Shown piece after piece: positions 23,755 through 31,797 of a DNA stretch of 64,000 nt. Location: the NCBI GenBank assembly GCA_903231505.1, contig CAFBRK010000029.1:1-64000 (forward strand). The letters are read 5' to 3'. The number at the start of each line of letters is the position of its first letter. Within the stretch, counting starts at the first letter, position 1. The notes under the pieces are model-generated. The model was not told the origin of the DNA. It did no database searches and saw nothing but the letters and a program-made list of their open reading frames with translations. This stretch comes from Olavius algarvensis associated proteobacterium Delta 3 (GTDB lineage: Bacteria > Desulfobacterota > Desulfobacteria > Desulfobacterales > CAFBRK01). Made by a program: the position numbers and the translations under genes.

Positions 23755-24933
23755 CTATAAGTGTTTTCGAGCAGCATTTGTTAGTCTTAATAAAGCTTCA
23801 TGTAAAATGCTTTTCGGACAGGCTATGTTCATTCTTGAATACCCTGCCCCTTCTCTGCCAAACCAATATCCGGAATTGAGAGCCAGTTGTGCTTTTTGCG
23901 CCAGAAATTTTTCCAACTCTTTAGCATCTAATCCTAATTCTTCAAAATTAAGCCATGCTAAATATGTTCCCTCCGGTTCAATCAGTCTGACCTGTGGCAG
24001 GTTGTCGTGAAGATAGGATTTCAGAAAGTCAATGTTTGCCCGCAAATACGATAGCAATTCATCTAACCATTTGCCGCCCTGGCTGTAGGCAGCCTCGATT
24101 GCAGCCGAAGCGAACACGTTTGTTTTGTTGATGTGATACCTGTGAGCGAACTCGTGAAACCGGTCGCGATATTCCTCATTGGCAATAACCGTCATTGCAT
24201 CTATCACACCGGAAATATTGAAAGTTTTGGCTGGAGATAAACAGGTGGCAGAAATCCGGGCCAATTCGTCTGAAATGGAAGAAAAGGGCGTATATTGATG
24301 AGGCTTGTAAACGATATCTCCGTGAATTTCATCAGAAATGAGCAATACGTTGTGCTGTCTGCAAATCTCACCGGCCCGTGATAACTCACCTCTTGTCCAT
24401 ACCCTGCCCACAGGATTATGTGGGTTGCAGATAATCATAATTTTGGTCTTGGGATTTGCGGCCTTTTCTTCCAAATCGTCAAAATTCATTTGGTATTTGC
24501 CATCGACCACGTTGAGCGGATTTTTAATAATATTCCTGTTATTGCTTCTAATCACCAATCGGAATTCAAAAAAGACAGGAGGTTGAATAATAATACCATC
24601 ACCTTTATCTGAATGTTGATTTATCAGAATGGAAATACCATTCAACACACTCGGACAAAATTCAATATGATTCAGGTCAATCAACCATCGATGTCTGTTT
24701 TCATACCAATTGACAAGTGCGTCGAAGTAGTTTTCCTTTTTGTATTCATAACCAAATATGCCGTGCTCTGAACGCTTAATCAAGCTATCAATCACAACGT
24801 CTGGTGATCGAAAATCCATATCGGCCACCCAAAAAGGTAACGCCCCATCGTTACCAAAGTGTTGCGTCAACATAGATTTATTCCACTTAAGGGCAGGATA
24901 TTCTTTTCTGTCAGTTATTTGATCGAAATTCAT
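23755..24933 (-). CDS. MalY/PatB-type cystathionine beta-lyase / aminotransferase
   Basis: A 392-residue fold-type I PLP enzyme. The opening LPFWVADMDFRSPDVV is the MalY/PatB signature; cofactor residues are Asn173 (NPHNPVG), Asp201 and His204 (SDEIHGDI) and Schiff-base Lys236 (LSPAKTFNISG). The C-terminal GYWFGREGAGYSRMNIACPK carries the carboxylate-binding Arg. It should cleave C-S bonds of cystathionine or similar cysteine conjugates. It follows a well-formed attC site on the minus strand, which makes it an unusually large cassette gene. Confidence 0.9.
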   Translation of the reverse strand: MNFDQITDRKEYPALKWNKSMLTQHFGNDGALPFWVADMDFRSPDVVIDSLIKRSEHGIFGYEYKKENYFDALVNWYENRHRWLIDLNHIEFCPSVLNGISILINQHSDKGDGIIIQPPVFFEFRLVIRSNNRNIIKNPLNVVDGKYQMNFDDLEEKAANPKTKIMIICNPHNPVGRVWTRGELSRAGEICRQHNVLLISDEIHGDIVYKPHQYTPFSSISDELARISATCLSPAKTFNISGVIDAMTVIANEEYRDRFHEFAHRYHINKTNVFASAAIEAAYSQGGKWLDELLSYLRANIDFLKSYLHDNLPQVRLIEPEGTYLAWLNFEELGLDAKELEKFLAQKAQLALNSGYWFGREGAGYSRMNIACPKSILHEALLRLTNAARKHL

Positions 24934-24965
24934 AATCTATCGCTCTCTTCAAATGGAGCATGGCA

Positions 24966-25023
24966 ATCTAACGATTGAACTGTACGGCGGCGGGCAGCCG
25001 TCCGCCGGAGTGCCTCGTTAGGC
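24966..25023 (-). repeat. attC site with both consensus cores
   Basis: On the minus strand the left core GCCTAAC and right core GTTAGAT match the RYYYAAC and GTTRRRY consensus. ACTCCGGCGG and CCGCCGCCGTACAGT pair with unpaired bases. The stop codon of the upstream hydrolase lies within the left core, a standard cassette boundary. Confidence 0.8.
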
Positions 25024-25887
25024 ATGGTTGCTTACAAAAGAGTCGATTAATCTACCGATCTCTTCAGGTTTATCCTCCATGGCAAAGTGACCACACTCCG
25101 GTATTATGTGAAGCTCGGAATTAGGGATTGCGTCATGTAGTTTGTAGGCCCATGCGACAACCTGCCATGCATCGTCTCCACCCCAAATAATCTGCACCGG
25201 CAATTTTCCCAATTCAATCAAGCGATCGCTAATTTCAAGGGTGTGTCCGGGATCATAATGCTTGACTTGATGTTGAAAAAAACTGCCTTGTCCAACTGCA
25301 CCGGATATGTAGCCGATATAAGTTTCAAGGGAACTCTCGCAGAGATGCTGTTTGTTTTCTACGGTAGAATAAATCCATTCCTCGAAGTGCCTTCGGTGCT
25401 CAGCATCCTGTTTTTTTATCAACGCTTCAAACCCATCCCTCATTTGCTGCTTTGTGCGTTTTGAAGGCCAGCTGTCAAAACTTACAGTGTCAATCAAGGT
25501 AAGCGTCCGAATTAACCCTGGTTCGAATATGCTTAAACGCTGGGCAATTGCGCCCCCTATGTCATGGGCAACCAAATTGATTTGTTCCAATCCCCAAAAG
25601 TCCAGTAGCCTCAAAAGTATTGGGACTTGGCCGGTCACGGAAGTATCCACTTCGGTATCCCAAGGCCGCTCAGACAGTCCGTAACCGAGTAAATCATACA
25701 AATGCACTTTGTGTCCTTTGCTGACTAATTTGGGGACTATGGTTCGCCAGATAAAAGAAGAAGATGGTGTGCCATGCAGTAAAACTACAGGATCGCCTTT
25801 CCCATGTATACCGTACGAAATTCGTTTGCCGTCAATCAGCACATTTTCTGGCACCAATTGAATGGCATCGTTTGTTATATTTGACAT
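25018..25887 (-). CDS. Alpha/beta hydrolase with Asp nucleophile
   Basis: Start chosen at ATG 25887; a GTG at 25923 lies inside an attC-like site. About 289 residues. HGTP oxyanion motif, nucleophile elbow VAHDIGGAIAQRL with Asp as nucleophile, and C-terminal PECGHFAMEDKPEEI with the catalytic His. An Asp nucleophile points to a haloalkane dehalogenase or epoxide hydrolase type of reaction rather than an esterase; the WGLEQINL and cap segments do not settle which. It is a cassette gene between a decayed and an intact attC site. Confidence 0.82.
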   Translation of the reverse strand: MSNITNDAIQLVPENVLIDGKRISYGIHGKGDPVVLLHGTPSSSFIWRTIVPKLVSKGHKVHLYDLLGYGLSERPWDTEVDTSVTGQVPILLRLLDFWGLEQINLVAHDIGGAIAQRLSIFEPGLIRTLTLIDTVSFDSWPSKRTKQQMRDGFEALIKKQDAEHRRHFEEWIYSTVENKQHLCESSLETYIGYISGAVGQGSFFQHQVKHYDPGHTLEISDRLIELGKLPVQIIWGGDDAWQVVAWAYKLHDAIPNSELHIIPECGHFAMEDKPEEIGRLIDSFVSNHA

Positions 25888-25904
25888 GATTTTTTCTACT
25901 GATT

Positions 25905-25967
25905 GTCTGACGCCAAGCTTCACAGGGCGCGGATTTTTACGCCCCTGTGCAAGCTTTTCTTATGCGC
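25905..25967 (-). repeat. Decayed attC-like site
   Basis: Very strong arms on the minus strand, AAGCTTgCACAGGGgCG and CGCCCTGTGAAGCTT, pair with two unpaired G residues as in attC. The outer cores are mutated (GCATAAG for GCATAAC, GTCAGAC for GTTAGAC), so recombination is probably lost. Confidence 0.6.
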
Positions 25968-26017
25968 TTCTATGTTCATTGACTGATCTCAGGCTGAGAT
26001 TGCTGCGACATTGCCGG

Positions 26018-26908
26018 TCACAAAATACCGTCTCCCAAAAGCGAGGTCGCCAGTTCCACAGCAATTTTTGCCGTCTGATTGCGCTGGTCCAGAATAGGAT
26101 TGATTTCGACAACATCCATTGATCCGATGCGAGACGAATCCGAGAGAATTTCCATCAGAAGATGCGCCTCACGATAAGTCAGCCCTCCCGGAGCGGGTGT
26201 GCCCACGCCGGGCGCTTCAATGGGATCAAGGCTGTCAGCATCCAGACTGACATGGATGCGGGGGAGGTGCTGCAACTTTTCCAGGGCTTCATAAGCGACA
26301 GTGCTCATGCCTCGCTCATCAATATCCCGCATTGTGTAAACGGTTATTCCGCTTTCTCTGAGCATGGAGCGTTCTCTGAAGTCCAGTCGGCGTATGCCCA
26401 TCAGAACAATTTCCGAGGGTTTCAGTTTCGGGCCGGCGCGTCCGATGTTGAGCAGTTCCGGGAAACCGCTTCCGGTCAGCACCGCAACGGGCATCCCGTG
26501 AATATTGCCGCTGGGAGAGACCTCCGGAATATTGAAATCGCCATGCGCATCGATCCAGATGACGCCGGCAGGGGAATAATGTGTGATCCCGCCAATTGTG
26601 CCTATGGAAATCGAATGATCCCCGCCCAGAAAAAGCGGCGTGCAGCCATCGGTCACGGCTTCCCTGCCCGCTTCATACAGCAATTCGCACGCGCGCCGAA
26701 CAGCCGTCAGCAAACTGGATATGCCGGCTTCCGGCAGAGCATCTCTGAGAGAGATATCAATATTACCTGCATCTTCAACCTGATATCCCAGTTTGCGCAA
26801 TTGGGAAGACAAATTCGCATAACGAATCGCCGCCGGCCCCATGTCAACGCCACGACGGGACTGACCCAAGTCCATCGGCGCGCCAATAATTCGAATTGTT
26901 TTTTTCAT
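26018..26908 (-). CDS. rocF: Arginase (ureohydrolase)
   Basis: Start set at [20 protein letters not shown] (26908), with an AGAGAGA site upstream. About 296 residues. Metal and substrate residues are complete: GGDHS (Asp97-His98), DAHGDFN (Asp120, His122, Asp124), GNIHGMP, and SLDADSLDP with the two further Asp ligands. [10 protein letters not shown] and the C-terminal [10 protein letters not shown] are typical of arginases rather than agmatinases. It hydrolyses L-arginine to ornithine and urea with Mn. It lies within the minus-strand cassette region, between a decayed attC and a 22-bp inverted repeat, but no attC abuts its own start. Confidence 0.92.
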   Translation of the reverse strand: MKKTIRIIGAPMDLGQSRRGVDMGPAAIRYANLSSQLRKLGYQVEDAGNIDISLRDALPEAGISSLLTAVRRACELLYEAGREAVTDGCTPLFLGGDHSISIGTIGGITHYSPAGVIWIDAHGDFNIPEVSPSGNIHGMPVAVLTGSGFPELLNIGRAGPKLKPSEIVLMGIRRLDFRERSMLRESGITVYTMRDIDERGMSTVAYEALEKLQHLPRIHVSLDADSLDPIEAPGVGTPAPGGLTYREAHLLMEILSDSSRIGSMDVVEINPILDQRNQTAKIAVELATSLLGDGIL

Positions 26909-26983
26909 GCTGATTATTCTCTCTGCCGTTGCCGGCTGCCGGACAGGGTCTGCAACCCCGTCAGAAATGTTTTCTTTTTCCAA

Positions 26984-27099
26984 CTTAGATTCAACTCATA
27001 AGTGCAATGCACCGGGTGGTGAAGGAATGAGTTAATTGCTGTACACTAAGTGTTCCTTATACCGAGAAGTGAAAGGAGCACTTATGAGTTGAATCTAAG
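26984..27099. repeat. Perfect 22-bp inverted repeats around a 72-base centre
   Basis: The arm at 26984-27005 (beginning CTTAGATTCAACTCATAAGT) is the exact reverse complement of 27078-27099. The 72 bases between encode nothing and contain TTCCTTATACC. This looks like a small non-autonomous transposon (MITE) or a large transcriptional hairpin. It lies 75 bases upstream of the arginase start. Confidence 0.8.
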
Positions 27100-27463
27100 A
27101 TGCAATGTTCGGGATAGACCGTAACGTTTCCTCGCTTGGTAAAGCCATTGAAGCCATCGATGGCGATCCTTCGCAAACTTCAGCAGGAATTCCTCCTTAT
27201 GGCAACGGTGGGTAACATGCCAGATATGACCCGGTATGAAGTGCCGATGTGCCCGTGCCAACGATCCCCCAATAACAGCGTTTTCAGGGTAATAAAAGGC
27301 GTTATTGCCCCGGTTTGGCCCAGCCTATTTTCCTTTATCCAAATATTATCGGTTTTGTTAGCTTGGTGCGACCCCGGTACTTGCCGGTACTTGCTGGCAA
27401 TCCTTGTGAAGCGCCTTATTCGGTGTTTCTGTATGTTAGAAGGTTCTAAATATTTATGAGGCT
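27100..27463. other. Intergenic DNA between the inverted repeat and the histidine kinase gene
   Basis: No gene was recognised. GCGTTATTGCC near 27300 resembles an attC right core, but no partner arm was found. A short duplicate GGTACTTGCCGGTACTTGC lies near 27375. Confidence 0.4.
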
Positions 27464-28582
27464 TTAAATAGGGTGAGAAAATCTAAAAATGGTGCCTTCA
27501 TTTTTTGATGTTGTAAAACTTACTTGTCCTCCAAGAATTACCTCTCCAAATAATTTCATAGAAAAGGTGCCGATTCCCCTCCCGGCTTGTTCTTTGGTGC
27601 TAAAATTACGCTGAAAGATTCTAATGGCTGTTTCTTGAGGTATTTCTTGTGCATTCCAAACACAAAAAATTAAATTCTTGTCTTCATGCTCAATCCAGAT
27701 TTTAACAACACCATTTACCTCGGTTGCTTCTAATGCATTGATTGTCATATTGCATAGTACGCGTGATAACAAAGAGAAATCTGTGTTGATCAAGATATCC
27801 GTGTAACCTTCTCGAACTTCGATGCTTTTCTTACGCGCAACCGGGTGGTTGACGAAAAAAGCCTTAAGCTCCGCAAGAATCTTTTCTGGCGTGATCTCAT
27901 GTCTCATTGGCCGATAGTTGCATGTTTCGCTTTGTATCAGACATTGCTGAATAGCAATTTCTCTGTGAAGACGCAAAGATGCCTGGTGAATAGTTTTGGC
28001 AAGTTTTGAGGGATCTTCTGCAACGAGCAGTTCACTTGCCCCTAACAGCATAGATAGCATATTGTTAACATCATGAAAAAAAGTTCTTTCAAGCGCAGCC
28101 ATCTGCTGCTGTAGCGTAATATCTTGAAGAAATATTAATAGAAACCTTCTCTTATCGACATTAATTGGGTGAGATTTTACTAGGAGGGCCATATCTGTGA
28201 TCTTGTCGCCTCTATTCGCTGACAGAGCACAGATTTTTTCAGAAGGTTTGTTTTGTTCCATACTTGACACTATTGCGATGGCCGCACCACAGGAAGAACA
28301 AAATTTTGTAGTACAACATCCGGCTGGTTCGTCGTCTGCATGAATGCATTGTAATGCCTCACCATGCCTCAACCCTAATGCTTCTGAGGGATCAGCAATG
28401 CCCAACATTTTTAAAAATGAATCATTGAGCGCGACAATTTGCCGATGTTCGTCCAGGATGGCTATCAGGCCGTTAATTGAGTAGAGTAATCCTGACATCA
28501 CTGGATTTTTGCTTACAATTTCAATTTCGATTTCAAGTTCTTCAACACTTACTCTTTCTGGCGGGGCGAAATATGTGTCCAT
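27464..28582 (-). CDS. PAS-domain sensor histidine kinase (soluble)
   Basis: A 372-residue kinase with no membrane helix. A PAS domain covers roughly residues 30-150 and contains a cysteine-rich loop CIHADDEPAGCCTTKFCSSCG that could bind metal or a cluster. The dimerisation helix holds FFHDVNNMLS with phospho-acceptor His near residue 170. The ATPase domain has NMTINALEAT (N box), and RGIGTFSMKLF (G box). No response regulator is adjacent. It directly follows a well-formed attC site in the array; a kinase is unusual cargo. Confidence 0.88.
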   Translation of the reverse strand: MDTYFAPPERVSVEELEIEIEIVSKNPVMSGLLYSINGLIAILDEHRQIVALNDSFLKMLGIADPSEALGLRHGEALQCIHADDEPAGCCTTKFCSSCGAAIAIVSSMEQNKPSEKICALSANRGDKITDMALLVKSHPINVDKRRFLLIFLQDITLQQQMAALERTFFHDVNNMLSMLLGASELLVAEDPSKLAKTIHQASLRLHREIAIQQCLIQSETCNYRPMRHEITPEKILAELKAFFVNHPVARKKSIEVREGYTDILINTDFSLLSRVLCNMTINALEATEVNGVVKIWIEHEDKNLIFCVWNAQEIPQETAIRIFQRNFSTKEQAGRGIGTFSMKLFGEVILGGQVSFTTSKNEGTIFRFSHPI

Positions 28583-28651
28583 TCATGCCTCCATCTAAGA
28601 GCAAAATATATTAAATATAATCAACATATTATATCTTTAATAATTTACATT

Positions 28652-28727
28652 CACCTAACGTCTGAGCTGAGCAGCCTCGAGCGAGCAAAGCGAGTCGAAT
28701 GGGTCTGCTGCAGCGATTTGTTAGCCA
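28652..28727 (-). repeat. attC site
   Basis: Minus-strand cores GGCTAAC and GTTAGGT fit consensus. Arms AAATCGCTGcAGCAG and CTGCTCAGCTCAGAC pair with an unpaired base. The central palindrome CGAGCGAGCAAAGCGAGTCG adds length. The SRPBCC gene stop lies in the left core. Confidence 0.8.
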
Positions 28728-29257
28728 TTGAATTTAAATGCTTCAGAACCATCTTTTATGATACTCAGCATCTCTTTGCGGATTAATCCACTGAATGGTT
28801 TTACCATTGTCCAGTATAAACCGAACGTGAGTTTGGTAATTGGCACCACACACAATATTCTGGTTTCTGTGCTTACCTTTGTTTTATTTTCCTCCATTTC
28901 TTCGAATAGAAAGTTCCAAACGACTTTTACCCATGAGGAAGTGTAGTTATTTACAAAGTCCTCATAACTTGGAATTTTTTCAATTCTAGGCCTCATCCAA
29001 AAACCCATTAAATTTTCATATGGAGGATCCTCTTCAAGGTGTGTAAAACCCATATCGGCTATAAAGCCTTGTAAGTTCATTCTTTTTGTGGGCAATCCCC
29101 GAAGTCTGAATAAAAATTTAATGCGTTTCGATTTAGATAAGTCAAAGTCTCTCGCAACATCATATACATTTTGAATTGGGCAATTTACCATCGTTTCATG
29201 GTATTCACCGAATGTGTATTGAGGTAGGTATTTGTCAATAAACGTGCTTTTTTGCAT
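28721..29257 (-). CDS. SRPBCC-like protein, unknown function (cassette gene)
   Basis: A 178-residue protein. The beginning YHETMVNCPIQNVYDVARDFDLSKSK resembles the start of START/SRPBCC ligand-binding domains, followed by beta-rich GFIADMGFTHLEEDPPYENLMGFWMRP and ENKTKVSTETRILCVV, and a C-terminal helix ending LIRKEMLSIIKDGSEAF, as in that fold. No catalytic residues are predictable. It is bounded on both sides by attC-like sites. Confidence 0.65.
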   Translation of the reverse strand: MQKSTFIDKYLPQYTFGEYHETMVNCPIQNVYDVARDFDLSKSKRIKFLFRLRGLPTKRMNLQGFIADMGFTHLEEDPPYENLMGFWMRPRIEKIPSYEDFVNNYTSSWVKVVWNFLFEEMEENKTKVSTETRILCVVPITKLTFGLYWTMVKPFSGLIRKEMLSIIKDGSEAFKFNG

Positions 29258-29309
29258 TGGTATTACCGCGAATAAGAAGAAATGTTGTCATATCATTTTG
29301 TGGCTTACC

Positions 29310-29361
29310 GGTGAACTATGTGGCGCATGCTTCTAGCGTCCCCACCAGTGTTATGTTAGCC
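29310..29361 (-). repeat. attC-like site, degenerate right core
   Basis: On the minus strand, left core CGGCTAAC overlaps the toxin stop codon; arms AACaCTGGTGG and CCACATAGTT pair imperfectly; the right core is GTTCACC. Confidence 0.5.
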
Positions 29362-29694
29362 GCCGATGATTTCATTTAATCCGTCGATAATACTGGCAAG
29401 TTCCTCAGGAGAAGCACTTGCTATCCCTTTTCCTATTCTTTTTGTCGAAAGCGTTCGGATCTGACTGATCTTCGCCCAAGACTTTTTCGGAAGTTTTGAG
29501 TCTGAAAGCGCAAGCGTTAGCGGGAATCCTGCACGCTGTGGCTGACTTGTGATCGCCACCGCAATGACGGTGCCAGAACGGTCATTGAAAATGTTATGGC
29601 TCAAAATAAGAAAAGGGCGGAAACCGCCCTGTTCGCTTCCAATGACAGGATTTAAATCAGCCCAATGGATATCGCCCCTCAATATTCCGGCCAT
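29356..29694 (-). CDS. MazF/PemK-family mRNA interferase toxin
   Basis: A 112-residue protein with the PemK/MazF signature: [34 protein letters not shown] (GDI...L.P..G.EQ...RP..I.s....N), [10 protein letters not shown] and [17 protein letters not shown] with the catalytic Arg/Thr region. It cleaves mRNA at short sequences. It overlaps the antitoxin gene by 16 bases. The stop lies in the left core of an attC-like site, so the pair is a cassette. Confidence 0.92.
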   Translation of the reverse strand: MAGILRGDIHWADLNPVIGSEQGGFRPFLILSHNIFNDRSGTVIAVAITSQPQRAGFPLTLALSDSKLPKKSWAKISQIRTLSTKRIGKGIASASPEELASIIDGLNEIIGG

Positions 29695-29921
29695 TCATCC
29701 ATCTCCATGGCAAGCCCTTCTTCCGCCATATTTTGTTCATACTCCGGGTCTAGTTTAGCGCATTCTTGAGCCAAGCGAGTTCGCTCAAGGCGTTGAAGCT
29801 TGTCTGCGACAGCCGCCTGAATCGCCTTACTACGGTTCGGATACACTTTTGATTTTACCATAATATCTAATTGTTTTAGAAGTTTATCATTAATTGTGAT
29901 TGCAATTTTCGAAGCTGCCAT
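29679..29921 (-). CDS. Ribbon-helix-helix antitoxin partner of the MazF-type toxin
   Basis: Start taken at [21 protein letters not shown] (29921), with GGAGG-containing leader AGGTGATCAAA upstream. 80 residues. The strand KIAITIND and helices [13 protein letters not shown] and [16 protein letters not shown] make a CopG-type DNA-binding domain. The acidic tail [16 protein letters not shown] would occupy the toxin. MazE proper has an AbrB fold, so this is the MazE-like RHH (ChpI/PemI-type) variant. Confidence 0.87.
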   Translation of the reverse strand: MAASKIAITINDKLLKQLDIMVKSKVYPNRSKAIQAAVADKLQRLERTRLAQECAKLDPEYEQNMAEEGLAMEMDEWPEY

Positions 29922-29991
29922 TTTGATCACCTCCGGTATGACAATATATCATACCTTTCGGCTTTTCAAGCCTCTAATTTTGTTTTCTGCC

Positions 29992-30064
29992 GGCTAACGT
30001 TTAGCATCAGCGGCAAGCCTCGAGCGTAGCGAGTGGTTTGTCCGACTGCATGCGCTTGTTATGA
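29992..30064 (-). repeat. attC site
   Basis: Minus-strand cores TCATAAC and GTTAGCC; arms GCATgCAGtCGG and CCGCTGATGC pair with two unpaired bases, nearly the same arms as at 3367-3426. The centre GAGGCTTG/CAAACCACTCGCTACGCTCGAG is palindromic. Confidence 0.8.
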
Positions 30065-30067
30065 GAC

Positions 30068-30376
30068 CTACTCCTCAACACATTTTCCATTCTTGCATAT
30101 TGATACAGTTGACGGACACAAAAGGTCACATACCGGCCCCCGGTAGTCAGCACACCGATTCTTTTTTTCGACAGCGTATTCAAGTTCATAATTTCTATTT
30201 ACAGGTGTACCGCAGTCACATTCACTGCAATCAATTTGTATTAATACACATTCGCTATTACTTGAACATTCCTGATGCGCTAATGGTACTGAAGGAGCTC
30301 TAAATAATGAACTTCCGGATATTGAGCAATTAAGTAAAAAGGCTACCAACCCAATTGTGAAAAGTGTCAGTTTCAT
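30068..30376 (-). CDS. Small Cys-rich lipoprotein, unknown (cassette gene)
   Basis: Start taken at MKLTLFTIGLVAFLLNCS (30376), a lipoprotein signal peptide with lipobox LLNC (an in-frame ATG at 30391 is possible). The mature part of about 85 residues has nine further cysteines arranged ECSSNSEC, DCSECDCG, C, CDLLC and CKNGKC, suggesting a disulfide-knotted extracellular or periplasmic domain. No family recognised. It is a single cassette between two attC sites. Confidence 0.65.
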   Translation of the reverse strand: MKLTLFTIGLVAFLLNCSISGSSLFRAPSVPLAHQECSSNSECVLIQIDCSECDCGTPVNRNYELEYAVEKKNRCADYRGPVCDLLCPSTVSICKNGKCVEE

Positions 30377-30394
30377 AAAAATGTTTCTCAAGAC

Positions 30395-30496
30395 TTATAA
30401 CGGCAAGATTCACCAGTGGCGGTTATATGTAGAAATAAGCTCAAAGTGAAAGCCTTGGACCGGAGACAGTTCTCGAAAAAACCGCCGCTGTTAACC
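30395..30496 (-). repeat. attC site
   Basis: Minus-strand left core GGTTAAC and right core GTTATAAG; arms CAGCGGCGGTT and AACCGCCACTG pair except for one mismatch. About 100 bases. Confidence 0.65.
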
Positions 30497-30526
30497 ATCG
30501 GGTGCAATCTGTTGCTGGGAGCTCCC

Positions 30527-31174
30527 TCATTTCAAAGGTCCATTTAGAATCTGTGAAGGGACCTTTTTCTTGTATGTCCTTTCAATAAGGTATATAGCAA
30601 GCTCAATTTTCGTTTTACCCGCTTTCTTTCGGAGTTCTGCAAATACATTATCAGATAGTCTCAATATTCTTTCAAAATCTAATTTCCATATTTCGTCGTG
30701 AAGTTCGAAATTAAATACCAAGTCAGTAACTGATTGGCCCCTGTTGAGCAAGGTTGAGATAGCCTTGTTTCCTTCGACTTGAACATTATCAATCTCTATA
30801 AACGCAAGAGTTTGTTTTTTGACCAGCCCGTTTTCAACCCCCCAAGAGAATACAGCTGCGCCGTCCATTGATTTAAGTGTTTTTATATCAAGTAACCACC
30901 GAAGTTGAAATATTAATAGAACTTCGAGTTGGGATATAGCTTCAAAATCAGTATCGGTCGAGTGTAGTGAAAGCTTACGACAGCGTTCATATAAATCAAG
31001 CGTTTTAGGAGTAACGTAGGCGGCAGCTTTGTTTCCATCTCCATCACGCAAGGCGTTTTTAAGTATTGCAAAGGATGCTTTAACATCTGAAGTTCCCTTT
31101 GAAGCGGTTGATTGACTAGTTCCTGTCCAAATTATTGATAAAATAAAAATTGCAGCTAAAATCTTTCGTATCAT
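30527..31174 (-). CDS. Exported protein of unknown function (cassette gene)
   Basis: A 215-residue protein with a signal peptide (RKILAAIFILSIIWTGTSQS). The mature region is mixed alpha/beta, resembling NTF2-like or DUF4878-type domains (ALRDGDGNKAAAYVTPKTLDLYERC; DEIWKLDFERILRLS). Family not recognised. It lies between attC-like spacers and has AGGAGG upstream. Confidence 0.6.
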   Translation of the reverse strand: MIRKILAAIFILSIIWTGTSQSTASKGTSDVKASFAILKNALRDGDGNKAAAYVTPKTLDLYERCRKLSLHSTDTDFEAISQLEVLLIFQLRWLLDIKTLKSMDGAAVFSWGVENGLVKKQTLAFIEIDNVQVEGNKAISTLLNRGQSVTDLVFNFELHDEIWKLDFERILRLSDNVFAELRKKAGKTKIELAIYLIERTYKKKVPSQILNGPLK

Positions 31175-31184
31175 TTCTTACTTA

Positions 31185-31319
31185 TCCTCCCTACGGGGCG
31201 TTTCACCCGCCGGCGGTGGGCTTACACACTAGACTTTATACCACTGAAAAATCAACGCCCCACCGAATGCTGTATGCCGCAAGATATAGCCGGTCAGAGT
31301 GCAAACGCATGGTTATGTG
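31185..31319 (-). repeat. Atypical attC-like spacer
   Basis: The left core CACATAAC (minus strand) sits at the stop of the next gene upstream, and GGGGCGTT pairs with AACGCCCC around a long centre with a GCCCACCGCCGGCGGGTG palindrome. The right core (CGTAGGGA) is not consensus. Confidence 0.35.
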
Positions 31320-31321
31320 TT

Positions 31322-31687
31322 TTAGTCGAATATACTTGACCACTTCTCAGAGTCTTTAACCTGTAGCTCTGTACGTTTAGGAAATCTGCCAATTGATTCA
31401 ATACGAGTTGCCAAATTGAGGAAACGTTTAACAACATAAATCAAATATTCGCGCATTTCTTTTTGTGTTTCATTTTCATAGAACTCTACCGACTCGGAAA
31501 AGATAACCTTCCCGTTTTCAACAAAATCAAAAAACACCTCCCTAAGAGGGAGCGGCCAAGTTACCTTTATAGATTTTTCAGATATAGCTGCTTTCAGCGT
31601 GTAAGCCTCTCCTGAACAGCTTAATTGTACAGAGAACTCTTTTAGTGCTGAACATAGTTCTTTTTCTACTGCAGTGTCTCGTTCCAT
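31322..31687 (-). CDS. Hypothetical cytoplasmic protein (cassette gene)
   Basis: A 121-residue protein, no signal or membrane segment. The middle (EKSIKVTWPLPLREVFFDFVENGKVIFSESVEFY) is beta-rich, and the C-terminal third (KEMREYLIYVVKRFLNLATRI) is helical. This resembles small cassette proteins of unknown role; no family could be named. Its start lies just beyond an attC site. Confidence 0.6.
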   Translation of the reverse strand: MERDTAVEKELCSALKEFSVQLSCSGEAYTLKAAISEKSIKVTWPLPLREVFFDFVENGKVIFSESVEFYENETQKEMREYLIYVVKRFLNLATRIESIGRFPKRTELQVKDSEKWSSIFD

Positions 31688-31698
31688 TTTTCTTCATG

Positions 31699-31772
31699 CA
31701 CATAACGATTGAACTCACTGGTTTTTACGGAGCACAGCAGAATAAAAATCCAGTGCAGTGATTTGTTATGAG
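31699..31772 (-). repeat. attC site
   Basis: Minus-strand cores TCATAAC and GTTATGT; arms AAATCACTGcACTGG and CCAGTGAGTT pair with an unpaired base (extrahelical G type). Centre about 30 bases, low structure. Confidence 0.8.
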
Positions 31773-31797
31773 AAAACCAGCCTCTTCCCAAATACTC

